A stretch of 64,000 nucleotides of DNA, taken from contig NZ_JANKHH010000007.1 of NCBI RefSeq assembly GCF_024626475.1, positions 471,134-535,133 on the forward strand, written 5' to 3'. A model generated the notes under the pieces. The model did no database searches and was not told where the DNA came from. It saw nothing but the letters and a program-made list of their open reading frames with translations. Both the position numbers and the translations under genes were made by a program. This stretch comes from Parerythrobacter lacustris (GTDB taxonomy: Bacteria > Pseudomonadota > Alphaproteobacteria > Sphingomonadales > Sphingomonadaceae). Shown here in pieces: positions 18,923 to 26,995 of the stretch (position 1 is the first letter of the stretch; each line of letters begins with the position of its first letter).

Positions 18923-19919
18923 TCCCGCGCCGATGATCGACGGCTTTGCGCGGCGCATCACCTATCTGCGGCTGTCGGTGACCGACCGCTGTGACCTCCG
19001 GTGCAGCTATTGCATGCCGGAGCGAATGCAGTTCCTCCCGCGCGCCGAGGTGCTGACGCTGGAAGAGCTTTACGATCTTGCGCGTGCCTTCATGGCGCGC
19101 GGGGTCAGGCGGATCCGGCTGACCGGCGGCGAGCCGTTGGTGCGGCGCGACATGATCGATCTCGTCCGCGCGCTCGGCAGGCACGTCGGCGAAGAGCTTG
19201 ATGAGGTGACGCTGACCACCAACGGCACACAGCTGGCGCAGCATGCTGCGGCGCTAGCCGAGGCGGGCGTCAGGCGGATCAACGTCTCGCTCGATACGCT
19301 CGACCGCGAGGTTTTTTCGCGCCTTTCCCGCCGCGATGCGCTGCCGCAGGTGCTTGAGGGTATCGCCGCGGCGCGCGACGCCGGGCTGGCGGTCAAGATC
19401 AACACCGTCGCGCTCAAGGGCATAAACGAGCACGAAATTCCCGCACTCATGCGCTGGGCGCATGGGCAGGGTTTCGATCACAGCCTGATCGAGACCATGC
19501 CGCTGGGCGAGATCGACGAATCCCGCTTCGAGCATTTCCTTCCGCTCACAGCAGTGCGCGAATCGCTGGAGCGGGAGTTCACGTTGGTCCCGTCGCAGCA
19601 CCGCACTGGCGGCCCCGCGCGCTATTTCGATGTGGCGGAGACCGGTGGGCGGCTGGGTCTCATCTCGCCTTTGACCGAGAATTTCTGTGCCGGCTGCAAC
19701 CGCATGCGGGTGACCGCGACCGGGCAGCTCTATCCCTGCCTCGGCGGCGGCGAGCGGGTCGATTTGCGCGCGGCGCTGCGTTCGGAGGATCCAGCGGGCC
19801 AGCTCGCGCGCGGGCTCGACGCGGCCTTGCGGATCAAGCCGGAGAAGCACGATTTCCGGATCGATGCCGAGCACCAGTCACCCGCGCTGCCGCGCCATAT
19901 GTCGATGACCGGCGGCTGA
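18915..19919 (+). CDS. moaA: GTP 3',8-cyclase
   Basis: 334 residues. This radical SAM enzyme makes the first intermediate of molybdopterin. The N-terminal cluster ligands are in CDLRCSYC near residue 25 and the C-terminal cluster in FCAGCNRMRVT and YPCLGGGE. The protein ends in GG, the conserved tail needed for catalysis. It begins eight bases before the end of the preceding mini gene and is followed one base later by moaD. Confidence 0.97.
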   Translation: MADPAPMIDGFARRITYLRLSVTDRCDLRCSYCMPERMQFLPRAEVLTLEELYDLARAFMARGVRRIRLTGGEPLVRRDMIDLVRALGRHVGEELDEVTLTTNGTQLAQHAAALAEAGVRRINVSLDTLDREVFSRLSRRDALPQVLEGIAAARDAGLAVKINTVALKGINEHEIPALMRWAHGQGFDHSLIETMPLGEIDESRFEHFLPLTAVRESLEREFTLVPSQHRTGGPARYFDVAETGGRLGLISPLTENFCAGCNRMRVTATGQLYPCLGGGERVDLRAALRSEDPAGQLARGLDAALRIKPEKHDFRIDAEHQSPALPRHMSMTGG

Positions 19920-19920
19920 C

Positions 19921-20163
19921 ATGGCGATCCGCATCCTCTTTCTGGGCCCCTTGCGCGACCTCGCAGGCTGCGAGGAGATGACCGCCGCAGCGCCGCTCGA
20001 CTGGGCAGGGCTGCTCAAGCTTGTCGGGCAAGATGTTGCCGAGGTCCTCGCCGGAGACCGTATCCACCTCGCATGCGGCGGGCGTGTTCTGGCCAACAAG
20101 ACCGAACTCTCCGCTCAGGACGGCGACGAGGTCGCGCTGCTCCCCCCGGTCAGCGGGGGCTGA
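19921..20163 (+). CDS. moaD: Molybdopterin synthase sulfur carrier subunit
   Basis: 80 residues with a ubiquitin-like fold pattern and the required C-terminal Gly-Gly (PPVSGG). The thiocarboxylated terminus donates sulfur to MoaE-bound precursor Z. It lies directly between moaA and moaE. Confidence 0.95.
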   Translation: MAIRILFLGPLRDLAGCEEMTAAAPLDWAGLLKLVGQDVAEVLAGDRIHLACGGRVLANKTELSAQDGDEVALLPPVSGG

Positions 20164-20166
20164 GCC

Positions 20167-20610
20167 TTGCGCGACATTCGCCTGCTGACCGAAATGTTCG
20201 TCCCGGGCGCACTGATCGGTCCGTTCACCAATGCACATCCGGGGCTGGGCGGGGTGTGCACCTTCGTCGGCGAAGTACGCGGCGACGCCGAAGTCGCAGC
20301 GCTCGAACTGACGCACTACGAGCCACTGACGCTGGGCGGAATGCACCAGCTTGCAGACCGCGCCGAGGAGCGGTTCGACCTGCTCGGCTTGCTGATGGTG
20401 CACCGCATCGGCTTGCTGCGCGTGGGTGAGCCGATCGTCTGCGTTTCCGCCGCCGCACTGCACCGGCGCGATGCGATCGATGCGGTCGATTGCTGCATGG
20501 ATCACCTGAAGAGCGCCGCCTGGTTCTGGAAGCGCGAGAAGCGCAGCGATGGCTGGCACTGGATCGAACCGCGCGACGAGGACCATCGCGACCTTGCCCG
20601 CTGGGGGTGA
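20167..20610 (+). CDS. moaE: Molybdopterin synthase catalytic subunit
   Basis: 147 residues, starting with TTG at 20167, three bases after moaD; a later ATG would remove conserved residues. GVCTFVGEVRGD, LTHYEPLTLGGM and HRIGLLRVGEPIV are typical, and the active-site lysines appear in WFWKREKRSDG. It completes the MPT synthase heterotetramer. moaC and mogA are not in this window. Confidence 0.95.
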   Translation: MRDIRLLTEMFVPGALIGPFTNAHPGLGGVCTFVGEVRGDAEVAALELTHYEPLTLGGMHQLADRAEERFDLLGLLMVHRIGLLRVGEPIVCVSAAALHRRDAIDAVDCCMDHLKSAAWFWKREKRSDGWHWIEPRDEDHRDLARWG

Positions 20611-20624
20611 AGAAATCTGCGGAT

Positions 20625-20638
20625 TTGATCTCGATCAA
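20625..20638. promoter_or_regulatory. Perfect FNR/FixK-type box
   Basis: TTGAT-CTCG-ATCAA matches the FNR/FnrL/FixK half-site consensus exactly. It lies 54 bases upstream of the start of the unknown membrane protein at 20692 and just past the moaE stop, so it probably gives that gene oxygen-dependent control. Confidence 0.7.
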
Positions 20639-20691
20639 AGCCAGCAGGCTTCCAGCCTGCGAAACAGGCTCCACATTGTAAGGAGCCTCCC

Positions 20692-21114
20692 ATGTCCAAG
20701 CATATCGTCCGTGAAGATCTTGCCGCTCGCGCCATTGTCCGCGAGGAGGCGCGGGCACCACATCAGGTCGATCGTACCTTCGAGCTGCCCACGGTTCTCT
20801 ATGCGACGACGGTCGGCCTGTACCTCGGCTTTTTTGCGGTGATGGCGGCAGGCTTCGCCAGTCCCGGCCTGATCATCCCGATGGTGATTTTTGCGCTGTT
20901 CGTCGTGGCAGGGTTCGGAGTGCCGATGGTCTGGGCAAGGCTCGCTCCGCAGACGAAGAGCCGTGCCCTGACAATGGGCCAGCTCAAGCACAGCGGCATC
21001 CAGACGAACACCGGCCGACTCAGCGGGCGCGACGCGGTGGTCCAGATGCTCATCCTGCCCGTCCTGATCCTGCTCTGGGGTCTGGCGACGGTCACGATCG
21101 CGGCGCTGGTCTGA
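20692..21114 (+). CDS. Uncharacterised three-helix membrane protein
   Basis: 140 residues, not recognised. The first 33 residues are polar with repeated REE/RAIV segments. Two helices follow closely (about 34-56 and 58-80), then a basic loop (TKSRALTMGQLKHSG) and a third helix (about 117-139). A strong AAGGAG ribosome site sits eight bases upstream. The FNR-type box at 20625 suggests micro-oxic regulation, so a respiratory or haem-related membrane role is possible; that is inference from the promoter only. Confidence 0.8.
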   Translation: MSKHIVREDLAARAIVREEARAPHQVDRTFELPTVLYATTVGLYLGFFAVMAAGFASPGLIIPMVIFALFVVAGFGVPMVWARLAPQTKSRALTMGQLKHSGIQTNTGRLSGRDAVVQMLILPVLILLWGLATVTIAALV

Positions 21115-21162
21115 CCATCTAGCGGAGTCCATTCCGGAATGTGCCCTGACCTTGGGCTGCGA

Positions 21163-21195
21163 ATGCGCGGGATCGTAGAGAGCGATCCCGCGCAT
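21163..21195. terminator. Perfect 13-bp hairpin between convergent genes
   Basis: Stem arms 21163-21175 and 21183-21195 pair perfectly around a 7-base loop. It lies between the membrane protein gene (+) and the lipoprotein gene (-), so it can stop transcription from both sides. Confidence 0.7.
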
Positions 21196-21210
21196 ATGCA
21201 TATCCGGCGA

Positions 21211-21723
21211 TCAGCGATCGAGTACGCCGCGCAGTTCGGCAAGGATCGCGTCCTGCTCGCGCAATCGCGCAAGCGCCACTTCGCGGGCGGCCACGACGTC
21301 ATCGACCCGTTCGACCGCCAGCGAGGTATCCGCGACCATCAGGTCGAGATCCGCCAGTGCGACCGCAGCCTGGCTGCGTTCCGAATCGAGCGAGGCAAGC
21401 GCAACCTGCGCGGCGGCCCAGCGGTCCTCGCCTGCCGCCGATCCCGCGCCTGATACCACGGCATTCCGCGCAACAGGTGCCTCGGACATGAAACGCGCAT
21501 GCGATGCCTGCAACTGTTCCAACAATGCGACGATCCGCGCTGCCTTGTCTTGCGGCAAGGGAGCAATCTCGATCGGAGCCGATCCCTGAGGGGCGTCGAA
21601 ACTGCCCTGGCCGCGCTCGAAATCGCGGATCGAGAGCGAGGGATAGATCGAGTTGCTGGCCGCGCACCCTGAAATGGCAGTCGCGCCGAGGACAAGTGCG
21701 ACGAGGTTGGATGGAATTTTCAT
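21211..21723 (-). CDS. Putative lipoprotein, coiled-coil rich
   Basis: 170 residues. The signal ends in a good lipobox (TAISGC, cysteine near residue 20). The mature part contains long Ala/Leu/Glu-rich helices (residues 60-170) likely to form a coiled coil. No family recognised. ATG at 21723 was chosen because it gives a standard lipoprotein signal; the longer open frame adds residues that would spoil it. Confidence 0.8.
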   Translation of the reverse strand: MKIPSNLVALVLGATAISGCAASNSIYPSLSIRDFERGQGSFDAPQGSAPIEIAPLPQDKAARIVALLEQLQASHARFMSEAPVARNAVVSGAGSAAGEDRWAAAQVALASLDSERSQAAVALADLDLMVADTSLAVERVDDVVAAREVALARLREQDAILAELRGVLDR

Positions 21724-21807
21724 CCTGCTTCTACTAGCATGGCGGAGGCCGCTTGCCACCGTCTCGTGAAGTGCCCGGTATCAGGCAAAAAACCGCGCGA
21801 CGGAGCG

Positions 21808-21836
21808 TTGACTTCGCAGGCGCTTTCCCTTAACGG
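21808..21836 (+). promoter_or_regulatory. Likely rplU-rpmA promoter
   Basis: TTGACT (21808-21813), a 17-base spacer and TAACGG (21831-21836), or TTAACG with 16. The TTGAC -35 box is strong for an alphaproteobacterial housekeeping promoter. It predicts a leader of about 85-90 bases before rplU. Confidence 0.5.
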
Positions 21837-21930
21837 CACGCTTCTTTCCGGGCCACGCCACTCGGCGGGGGTTCGGACGCGCCGTTTTCGAGAGACTGCG
21901 GCACAGCAACAAGATTGAGAGAATACGACC

Positions 21931-22404
21931 ATGTTCGCAGTTGTGCGCACGGGCGGCAAGCAATACCGGGTTGCCGCCGGAGACAAGATCGCCGTCGAGA
22001 AGCTGGCTGGCGAAGCCGGTGACACCGTTACGCTGGGTGATATCCTGCTCGCCGGTGAAGGCGATTCGATCGCCGACGCTTCCAAGGTGACCGTTTCGGC
22101 CGAGATCATCGCGCAGGCGAAGAGCGAAAAGGTCATTGTTTTCAAGAAGCGCCGCCGGCACAACTATCGCCGCAAGAACGGCCATCGCCAGCAGATGACC
22201 CTACTGCGCATCACCGCCGTCGGCGATGCCAAGAAGGCCGCTCCGAAGAAGGAAGCTGCGCCGAAGGAAGACGCCCCGGCCAAGGAAGCCAAGGCTCCTG
22301 CAGCCAAGAAGGCGGCTCCGAAGGCGGAAGCTGCCGACAAGGCGCCTGCCGCGAAGAAGGCCCCGGCCAAAAAGCCGGCCGCCAAGAAGACCGATACGAA
22401 GTAA
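21931..22404 (+). CDS. rplU: 50S ribosomal protein L21 with Lys/Ala-rich C-terminal extension
   Basis: 157 residues; the L21 core (residues 1-102) contains [35 protein letters not shown] and the start of the usual end. About 55 further residues form a low-complexity tail of [12 protein letters not shown] and AAKKAP units. Such basic tails occur on L21 in some alphaproteobacteria and probably contact rRNA. rpmA follows after 12 bases. Confidence 0.97.
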   Translation: MFAVVRTGGKQYRVAAGDKIAVEKLAGEAGDTVTLGDILLAGEGDSIADASKVTVSAEIIAQAKSEKVIVFKKRRRHNYRRKNGHRQQMTLLRITAVGDAKKAAPKKEAAPKEDAPAKEAKAPAAKKAAPKAEAADKAPAAKKAPAKKPAAKKTDTK

Positions 22405-22416
22405 GGGACACGCACG

Positions 22417-22686
22417 ATGGCACATAAAAAAGCAGGCGGTTCATCCCGCAACGGCCGCGATTCGGCCGGTCGTCGCCTTGGTGTGAAGAAGTTCGGCAGC
22501 GAGGCAGTCGTCGCCGGAAACATCATCGTGCGCCAGCGCGGAACCAGGGTCTATCCGGCCGTCAATGTCGGCATGGGCAAGGACCACACGCTGTTCGCGC
22601 TGACCGACGGCGTGGTCCGATTCCACAAGGGCAAGCTTGGCCGCAAATACGTGTCGGTCGACATGATTGCGCAAGCCGCCGAATAA
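22417..22686 (+). CDS. rpmA: 50S ribosomal protein L27
   Basis: 89 residues. [24 protein letters not shown] is trimmed here to its key parts: the AHKK start, [10 protein letters not shown] and [10 protein letters not shown] are the L27 signature, and the N-terminus reaches the peptidyl transferase centre. It is paired with rplU as usual. Confidence 0.98.
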   Translation: MAHKKAGGSSRNGRDSAGRRLGVKKFGSEAVVAGNIIVRQRGTRVYPAVNVGMGKDHTLFALTDGVVRFHKGKLGRKYVSVDMIAQAAE

Positions 22687-22753
22687 ACCGGACAGTTCGC
22701 TAACGGGGCTGTCCAGACAGGACGGTCCCAGCCGGGATAACCACCGGCAGACG

Positions 22754-22786
22754 AAGAGGGAGATGGGGCCGACCTGTCTCCCTCTT
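22754..22786 (+). terminator. Hairpin terminator after rpmA
   Basis: A 10-bp perfect stem (22754-22763 with 22777-22786) with a 13-base loop, followed by GTCGTTTC. It most likely ends the rplU-rpmA transcript. Confidence 0.6.
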
Positions 22787-22888
22787 GTCGTTTCTCCCTC
22801 TCCATCCGGCGAAATAATCTTTCGCCGAAACGCAATTGTCACGCGGCCGGAATAGGAGCCCGGCGCGGGGCCGAATGGGAGAAATTCG

Positions 22889-23419
22889 ATGTTCCATCGC
22901 ACGGAAAGACTGTTCCTCAGACCCGGTTTCCCCGAAGATTGGGAAGCCATCCTTGCCGGCGTCGCCGATGAAGGCGTGGTGCGAAACCTCGCCCGCGCGC
23001 CGTGGCCCTATGGGGAAGAGGACGCCAAATTCTTCGCCGCGATGGAGCAGGACCGTTCTCTGCCCCACTTCCTCGTCACTTTGCCTGGCGAAGGCGTGAT
23101 CGGCAGCGCCGGGCTGGGCGAGCACGAAGGCAGGCCCGAAGTCGGCTACTGGATTGCCCGCAAACATTGGGGGAAGGGCTACGCCACCGAGGCAGCGCGC
23201 GGCGTGATCGATGTGGCGCGGATGCTCGGCCACACGCAGCTGACCGCTGGCCACTTCGTCGACAATCCCGCATCGGGCAAGGTCCTGCGCAAGCTCGGCT
23301 TCCGGCCGACCGGAAGCATGAGGACTCGTTTCAGCCGCGCTCGCGGCTGCGCTGTACCCTCGGTCGAGTTCGAGCTCGAGCTAGGGGAGCCAGCCGTCGA
23401 GCTGCCGCAAGCCGCCTGA
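22889..23419 (+). CDS. GNAT family acetyltransferase, RimJ/RimL-like
   Basis: 176 residues. TERLFLRPGFPEDW at the start, GYWIARKHWGKGYATEAARGV as the acetyl-CoA loop, and NPASGKVLRKLGF near the end are the RimJ/RimL (GNAT type 3) pattern. Substrate unknown; ribosomal protein N-termini or small metabolites are known targets in the family. A GGGAGA site precedes the ATG. Confidence 0.92.
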   Translation: MFHRTERLFLRPGFPEDWEAILAGVADEGVVRNLARAPWPYGEEDAKFFAAMEQDRSLPHFLVTLPGEGVIGSAGLGEHEGRPEVGYWIARKHWGKGYATEAARGVIDVARMLGHTQLTAGHFVDNPASGKVLRKLGFRPTGSMRTRFSRARGCAVPSVEFELELGEPAVELPQAA

Positions 23420-23427
23420 AACGAAAG

Positions 23428-23451
23428 AGGCCCCGCATCGCTGCGGGGCCT
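23428..23451 (+). terminator. Hairpin terminator after the GNAT gene
   Basis: A perfect 9-bp GC-rich stem (23428-23436 with 23443-23451), loop ATCGCT, followed by CCTTTCT. Confidence 0.75.
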
Positions 23452-23463
23452 CCTTTCTGCGCT

Positions 23464-23531
23464 CCCCAGCGAAGGCGGGGGTCTCGGTCGGCAAAGTGGC
23501 GTGCTGCCCGAGGTCCCCGCCTTCGCGGGGG
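23464..23531. repeat. REP-type inverted repeat pair
   Basis: Left arm 23464-23487 and right arm 23508-23531 are near-perfect inverted copies carrying the core GCGAAGGCGGGG. The right arm ends seven bases before the stop of the next (minus) gene. The core resembles the repeat at 45019-45115. Confidence 0.7.
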
Positions 23532-23537
23532 CCCAGA

Positions 23538-24413
23538 TCACTCAGCCGGCATCAATGCGGCTTCGAATTCGCCTTCGTATTTGCGGATCAGTGCGCGGTC
23601 GTCGTGGTCCCACGGGTGGAACCCCGGCTTGAAATAGGCCAGCCATGCCGGGAAGATGCGGCGCACGACGCCGGGCGACCAGGCGAGGTATTTGAACAGG
23701 CCCCAGCGTGCTTTCCAGCCGGTGATGCCATCCTGCGCGAGCAGGTTCATGCTGTCTTCCCAGCGGTTCTTGAAGAAGCGGCCGGTGACGATCAGCATCA
23801 TCAGACTGCGCACTTTCCAGCGCTTCCAGTCGGTCCAGTCGCGCGTGGCATGGTTCCAGGTGTCGTAGGCGACGCCCTTGTGCTCGACTTCCTCGATCGA
23901 GTGCCAGCGCCACATTGCAGCGACTTCCGGATCGGCCTTGTCGAAATGCTTCGGGTTGGCGAGGAATTCATGCGCCATCATGGCGGTGTAATGCTCCAGC
24001 GCCATGGTCGCGGCGAGATTGAGGATCTCGGGGCGGCCTTTGGTCAGTTCGAGCATTTCCTTCACCCGAAGGTCGATCTTCTTGATGTCGTAGCCGTGGT
24101 TTTCGGCCAGCTTGTTGAAGGCGACATGTTCGCGGGTGTGATTGATTTCCTGCTTCACGAAAGCGCGGATTTCCGCCGCCAGCTTGGGATCGGCACCGTC
24201 GCGATGTGCCTTGACCGATTCGATGAAGAAGGCCTCGCCGCGCGGGAAAGTGGCCGAAAGCGCATTGTGCCAGGCGGTGCCGAAGGGCTCGCCGGCCCAC
24301 CAGCGGTTGGGATTGGTGCCGCGATTGAACCGCTCGTCCCGCACGACGATGTCGAGATCCTCGGGTGTCGGGTTGTGGCGGGTATCGAGATCGATTTGGG
24401 CGGGGGCGTTCAT
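23538..24413 (-). CDS. PF10118-type predicted metal-dependent hydrolase (first paralogue)
   Basis: 291 residues. The family has a ferritin-like helical core with conserved Glu/His: here FPRGEAFFIESVK, FVKQEINHTREHVAFN, MALEHYTAMMAHE and WHSIEEVEHKGVAYD. Residues 185-245 add hydrophobic stretches that could associate with the membrane. Catalytic role is unproven. It has a close paralogue just upstream (24502) and a dyad operator at its promoter, with a TetR gene beyond. Confidence 0.92.
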   Translation of the reverse strand: MNAPAQIDLDTRHNPTPEDLDIVVRDERFNRGTNPNRWWAGEPFGTAWHNALSATFPRGEAFFIESVKAHRDGADPKLAAEIRAFVKQEINHTREHVAFNKLAENHGYDIKKIDLRVKEMLELTKGRPEILNLAATMALEHYTAMMAHEFLANPKHFDKADPEVAAMWRWHSIEEVEHKGVAYDTWNHATRDWTDWKRWKVRSLMMLIVTGRFFKNRWEDSMNLLAQDGITGWKARWGLFKYLAWSPGVVRRIFPAWLAYFKPGFHPWDHDDRALIRKYEGEFEAALMPAE

Positions 24414-24429
24414 GGTTCGCTCCGATTCG

Positions 24430-24478
24430 GTTACTGACAGGCGTGTAAGTATGCGTTACTTACATCAGTGTCAATAAC
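24430..24478. promoter_or_regulatory. 49-bp nested dyad operator and -35 box of the first PF10118 gene
   Basis: Centred on base 24454, matched arms run outward: GTAAGTA/TACTTAC (24445-24451 and 24457-24463), TGACA/TGTCA (24435-24439 and 24469-24473), and GTTA/TAAC (24430-24433 and 24475-24478), each pair equally spaced. On the minus strand a perfect TTGACA (24474-24469) is in the right arm, 55-60 bases before the start codon, so a bound repressor would cover the promoter. The TetR protein at 25463 is the likely ligand. Confidence 0.7.
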
Positions 24479-24501
24479 GAAAGGCTTTCACCACCAATCT
24501 C

Positions 24502-25434
24502 CTACTCCGCCGGCATCACCGCATCAGCATAGGGGCTGTCGAACTTGCGGATCAGCGCCCGGTCGTCGCGCTTCCACGGGTGGAAACCGGGGAGGAGGAT
24601 CGCCGCCCACTCGAAGAACATCCGCCGCATCATCCCCGGCTTCCACCACAGGAAGGCATAAAGCTCGCGCTTGGCCTTGCTGCGGGTGAAACCGTCCTGC
24701 TCCAGCAAGCCGATCGCATCGCGAATACGGTTGCCGAAGTATTTCTTCGTGATCAGCGCCGCGATCAGCGCGCGGGTCTTGTACCGCTTCCAGCTCGACC
24801 AGTCGCGCGTGGCATGCAGCCAGACGTCGTAGACCAGCCCCTTGTGCTCGATCTCCTCGGTCGCATGCCACCGCCACACATCGGCAGCCACGGGGTCGGC
24901 ACCGGCAAGATAGCGCGGGTCGACCAGTAACTGGCGGCTGATCACTGCGGCGAAATGCTCGAGCGCGATGGTGATTGCGAGGTTGAATTCCTTCGGCCGC
25001 CCTTCGGTCAGGTCGAGCATGGCCTGGATGCCCTGCTCGATGCTCTCGACATTATAACCATGCGCCGAAACGAGGCGGTTGAACGCGACATGCTCGCGCG
25101 TATGGTTCACTTCCTGCGTTGTGAAGGCCTTGACTTCCTGCGCCAGCTTCGGCGGCAGATCTTCGCGGAAAGTGCGCAGCGTATCGATGAAGAAGGCCTC
25201 GCCGCGGGGCAGGCTGGCGGAGACCGAATTGTACCAGGCGGTGGCAACCGGATCGTTCGAATGCCACCAGCGGGGCGAAGGGTGATCGCGGTCGAACCTC
25301 ACGTCGCGCACGATCAATTCGTGCTCCGCAGGCGTCGCGCTGGCCGGTTTGTCCACACGTGTTTTGATACCGGGGAAGGCCGACTTGCTCGCCGGTTCCG
25401 CGCGTTCTAGGTCTCTGGTTATCTGCTCACCCAT
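24502..25434 (-). CDS. PF10118-type predicted metal-dependent hydrolase (second paralogue)
   Basis: 310 residues, clearly homologous to the neighbour along its length (same LPRGEAFFID, TTQEVNHTREHVAFNRL, ALEHFAAVIS and WHATEEIEHKGLVYD blocks, and the same PGFHPW...DDRALIRK end). An extra 20-residue N-terminus is charged. It is 88 bases from the first paralogue and 28 bases from the divergent TetR gene, so its promoter must overlap the start of one of them. Confidence 0.92.
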   Translation of the reverse strand: MGEQITRDLERAEPASKSAFPGIKTRVDKPASATPAEHELIVRDVRFDRDHPSPRWWHSNDPVATAWYNSVSASLPRGEAFFIDTLRTFREDLPPKLAQEVKAFTTQEVNHTREHVAFNRLVSAHGYNVESIEQGIQAMLDLTEGRPKEFNLAITIALEHFAAVISRQLLVDPRYLAGADPVAADVWRWHATEEIEHKGLVYDVWLHATRDWSSWKRYKTRALIAALITKKYFGNRIRDAIGLLEQDGFTRSKAKRELYAFLWWKPGMMRRMFFEWAAILLPGFHPWKRDDRALIRKFDSPYADAVMPAE

Positions 25435-25462
25435 GTTTACAGTTTATTAGGCACGCGAATCG

Positions 25463-26059
25463 ATGGCAACCCGCAAGCGTCTGTCCCCCGAAGAATCGCG
25501 CACCGCCGCGCTGGAGGCGGCGCGCGGTCTGCTGATCGAAACAGGGCCCCAGTCGGTGACGCTGAAGGCGGTGGCGCAGCGCATCGGCCGCACCCACGCC
25601 AATCTGCTGCACCATTTCGGGTCGGCATCGGGGCTGCAAAAGGCGCTTGCAGCGCATCTCGCCGCGACCGTGTGCGAGACGATCAAGGACGCCGTCCGCG
25701 CGAGCAGGGCAGGGCTTGGTAGCCCGCGCGAAGTGGTCGACCTTGCGTTCGATGCCTTCGACCGCGAGGGCGCAGGCGCGCTGGCGAGCTGGATGCTGCT
25801 GACTGGCAACGAGGATGCGCTCGACCCGATTATCGAGACGATCCACCAGCTGGTGGATGAAATCGCCCCCGAAGAGGCCGAAACGCATGAGGAAATCATG
25901 CTCCTGCACGAGGAAACGCTGAGCCTCGTTCTTCTCGCGCTGGGCGATGCGCTGATGGGGGCTCCGATGGCGAAGTCGCTCGGCCTGCCGCGCGACACCG
26001 TGCGCAGAAGGGCCGAAGGGATGCTGATCCGCTCGCTCGAACGGCGGGTTGCCAGCTAG
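25463..26059 (+). CDS. TetR family transcriptional regulator
   Basis: 198 residues. The N-terminal helix-turn-helix is in residues 25-60 (GPQSVTLKAVAQRIGRTHANLLHHFGS), with a helical ligand domain after. Divergent from the PF10118 pair, and probably binds the dyad at 24430-24478. The effector is unknown; fatty acids or hydrophobic compounds are typical for such pairs. Confidence 0.93.
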   Translation: MATRKRLSPEESRTAALEAARGLLIETGPQSVTLKAVAQRIGRTHANLLHHFGSASGLQKALAAHLAATVCETIKDAVRASRAGLGSPREVVDLAFDAFDREGAGALASWMLLTGNEDALDPIIETIHQLVDEIAPEEAETHEEIMLLHEETLSLVLLALGDALMGAPMAKSLGLPRDTVRRRAEGMLIRSLERRVAS

Positions 26060-26068
26060 ATTGAGGCG

Positions 26069-26806
26069 CTAGGGGGCTTCGACCGCGCTGCGCTGCCAGA
26101 CGGGCAGGGCGGCAGGGACAAGTTCTTCCACCCGCAGGTGATCGACCGCCTTGCCGAGTTCGGGATAATCGACCCTGCGGCGCTTTTCGTTCGAAGTTTC
26201 GAGCGGCACCACCACCAGCCGGCGGTTGACCTTTTGCCGCCAATTCATCCGGGCGGTGTTTTCCTGCCCGACATAACAGCCCTTGGTGAAGCTGACGCCG
26301 TTGAGTTCGACCGCATTGGTCTCCAGCCACAGGATATCGCTTAGTTCAGCGCGGCCTTCGGGCACGCCAAGCGACAGCCGATGCGCGAGCCATGCGTCGT
26401 CTGCCGGAGCAGTGTTCTCGTCCAGCGGTGCGATCCAGCGTTCGCCTAGAGCCGCCAAACGCGGGTCCGCCGCAGCGCCGTCTCCGACATGGGGTCGCCA
26501 ATAGACCGCTGTGTGGGGGTCGACAGCGATCGCAATCTTGCGGCGCAACCGGTAGAGCGAGAGCCGCTTGGCCAGTTCCTCCGCATGGGCGGCCTCGCAA
26601 TCGAGCAGCAGAGCGCCGTCCGCCCCGGGCCAGACTATGAAGTCGAACATTGTCTTTCCCTGCGCGCTGAGCAGCGCTGCATAGGCGGGAAGCTGTCCCT
26701 TCACATCGTTGGTGACGAGGCCCTGCAGGAAGTCCGCCACATCTTCGCCAGCATCGGTCGGGGTCAGCCGGATCACGGCGCGGCGGGCGAGGCGGCAAGC
26801 GGTCAT
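26069..26806 (-). CDS. ygfZ: YgfZ/GcvT-domain protein, folate-binding Fe-S assembly factor
   Basis: 245 residues, short for the family (E. coli about 326). The signature K-G-C-Y-x-G-Q-E appears as TKGCYVGQENTARM near residue 175, containing the redox cysteine. DFLQGLVTNDV and AQGKTMFDFIVW match the aminomethyltransferase-like N-terminus. Family members support repair or assembly of certain Fe-S enzymes with tetrahydrofolate. It faces away from pyrC. Confidence 0.93.
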   Translation of the reverse strand: MTACRLARRAVIRLTPTDAGEDVADFLQGLVTNDVKGQLPAYAALLSAQGKTMFDFIVWPGADGALLLDCEAAHAEELAKRLSLYRLRRKIAIAVDPHTAVYWRPHVGDGAAADPRLAALGERWIAPLDENTAPADDAWLAHRLSLGVPEGRAELSDILWLETNAVELNGVSFTKGCYVGQENTARMNWRQKVNRRLVVVPLETSNEKRRRVDYPELGKAVDHLRVEELVPAALPVWQRSAVEAP

Positions 26807-26995
26807 ACCCGATAAGTGGCACGGCGCGCGCGCGAATCAAGCCCTGTCCTACAGGCTGCGGCTGTGCCATGGGGCGGGCATGAACGGTTCTTTACGTCCC
26901 CGATCGGTTGCACTTGTCTGGTGCGGCGGCACGGGAATCAAAACTTGCATTGAACTGTGTTCCACTTGTTCCACTTCGACGACAAGTAGTTGCAA

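Noticed and set aside
26959..26976. Tandem 9-base direct repeat GTTCCACTT just before pyrC.
   Set aside because: Only two copies and no known regulator site; too little to call an operator or a CRISPR-like array.
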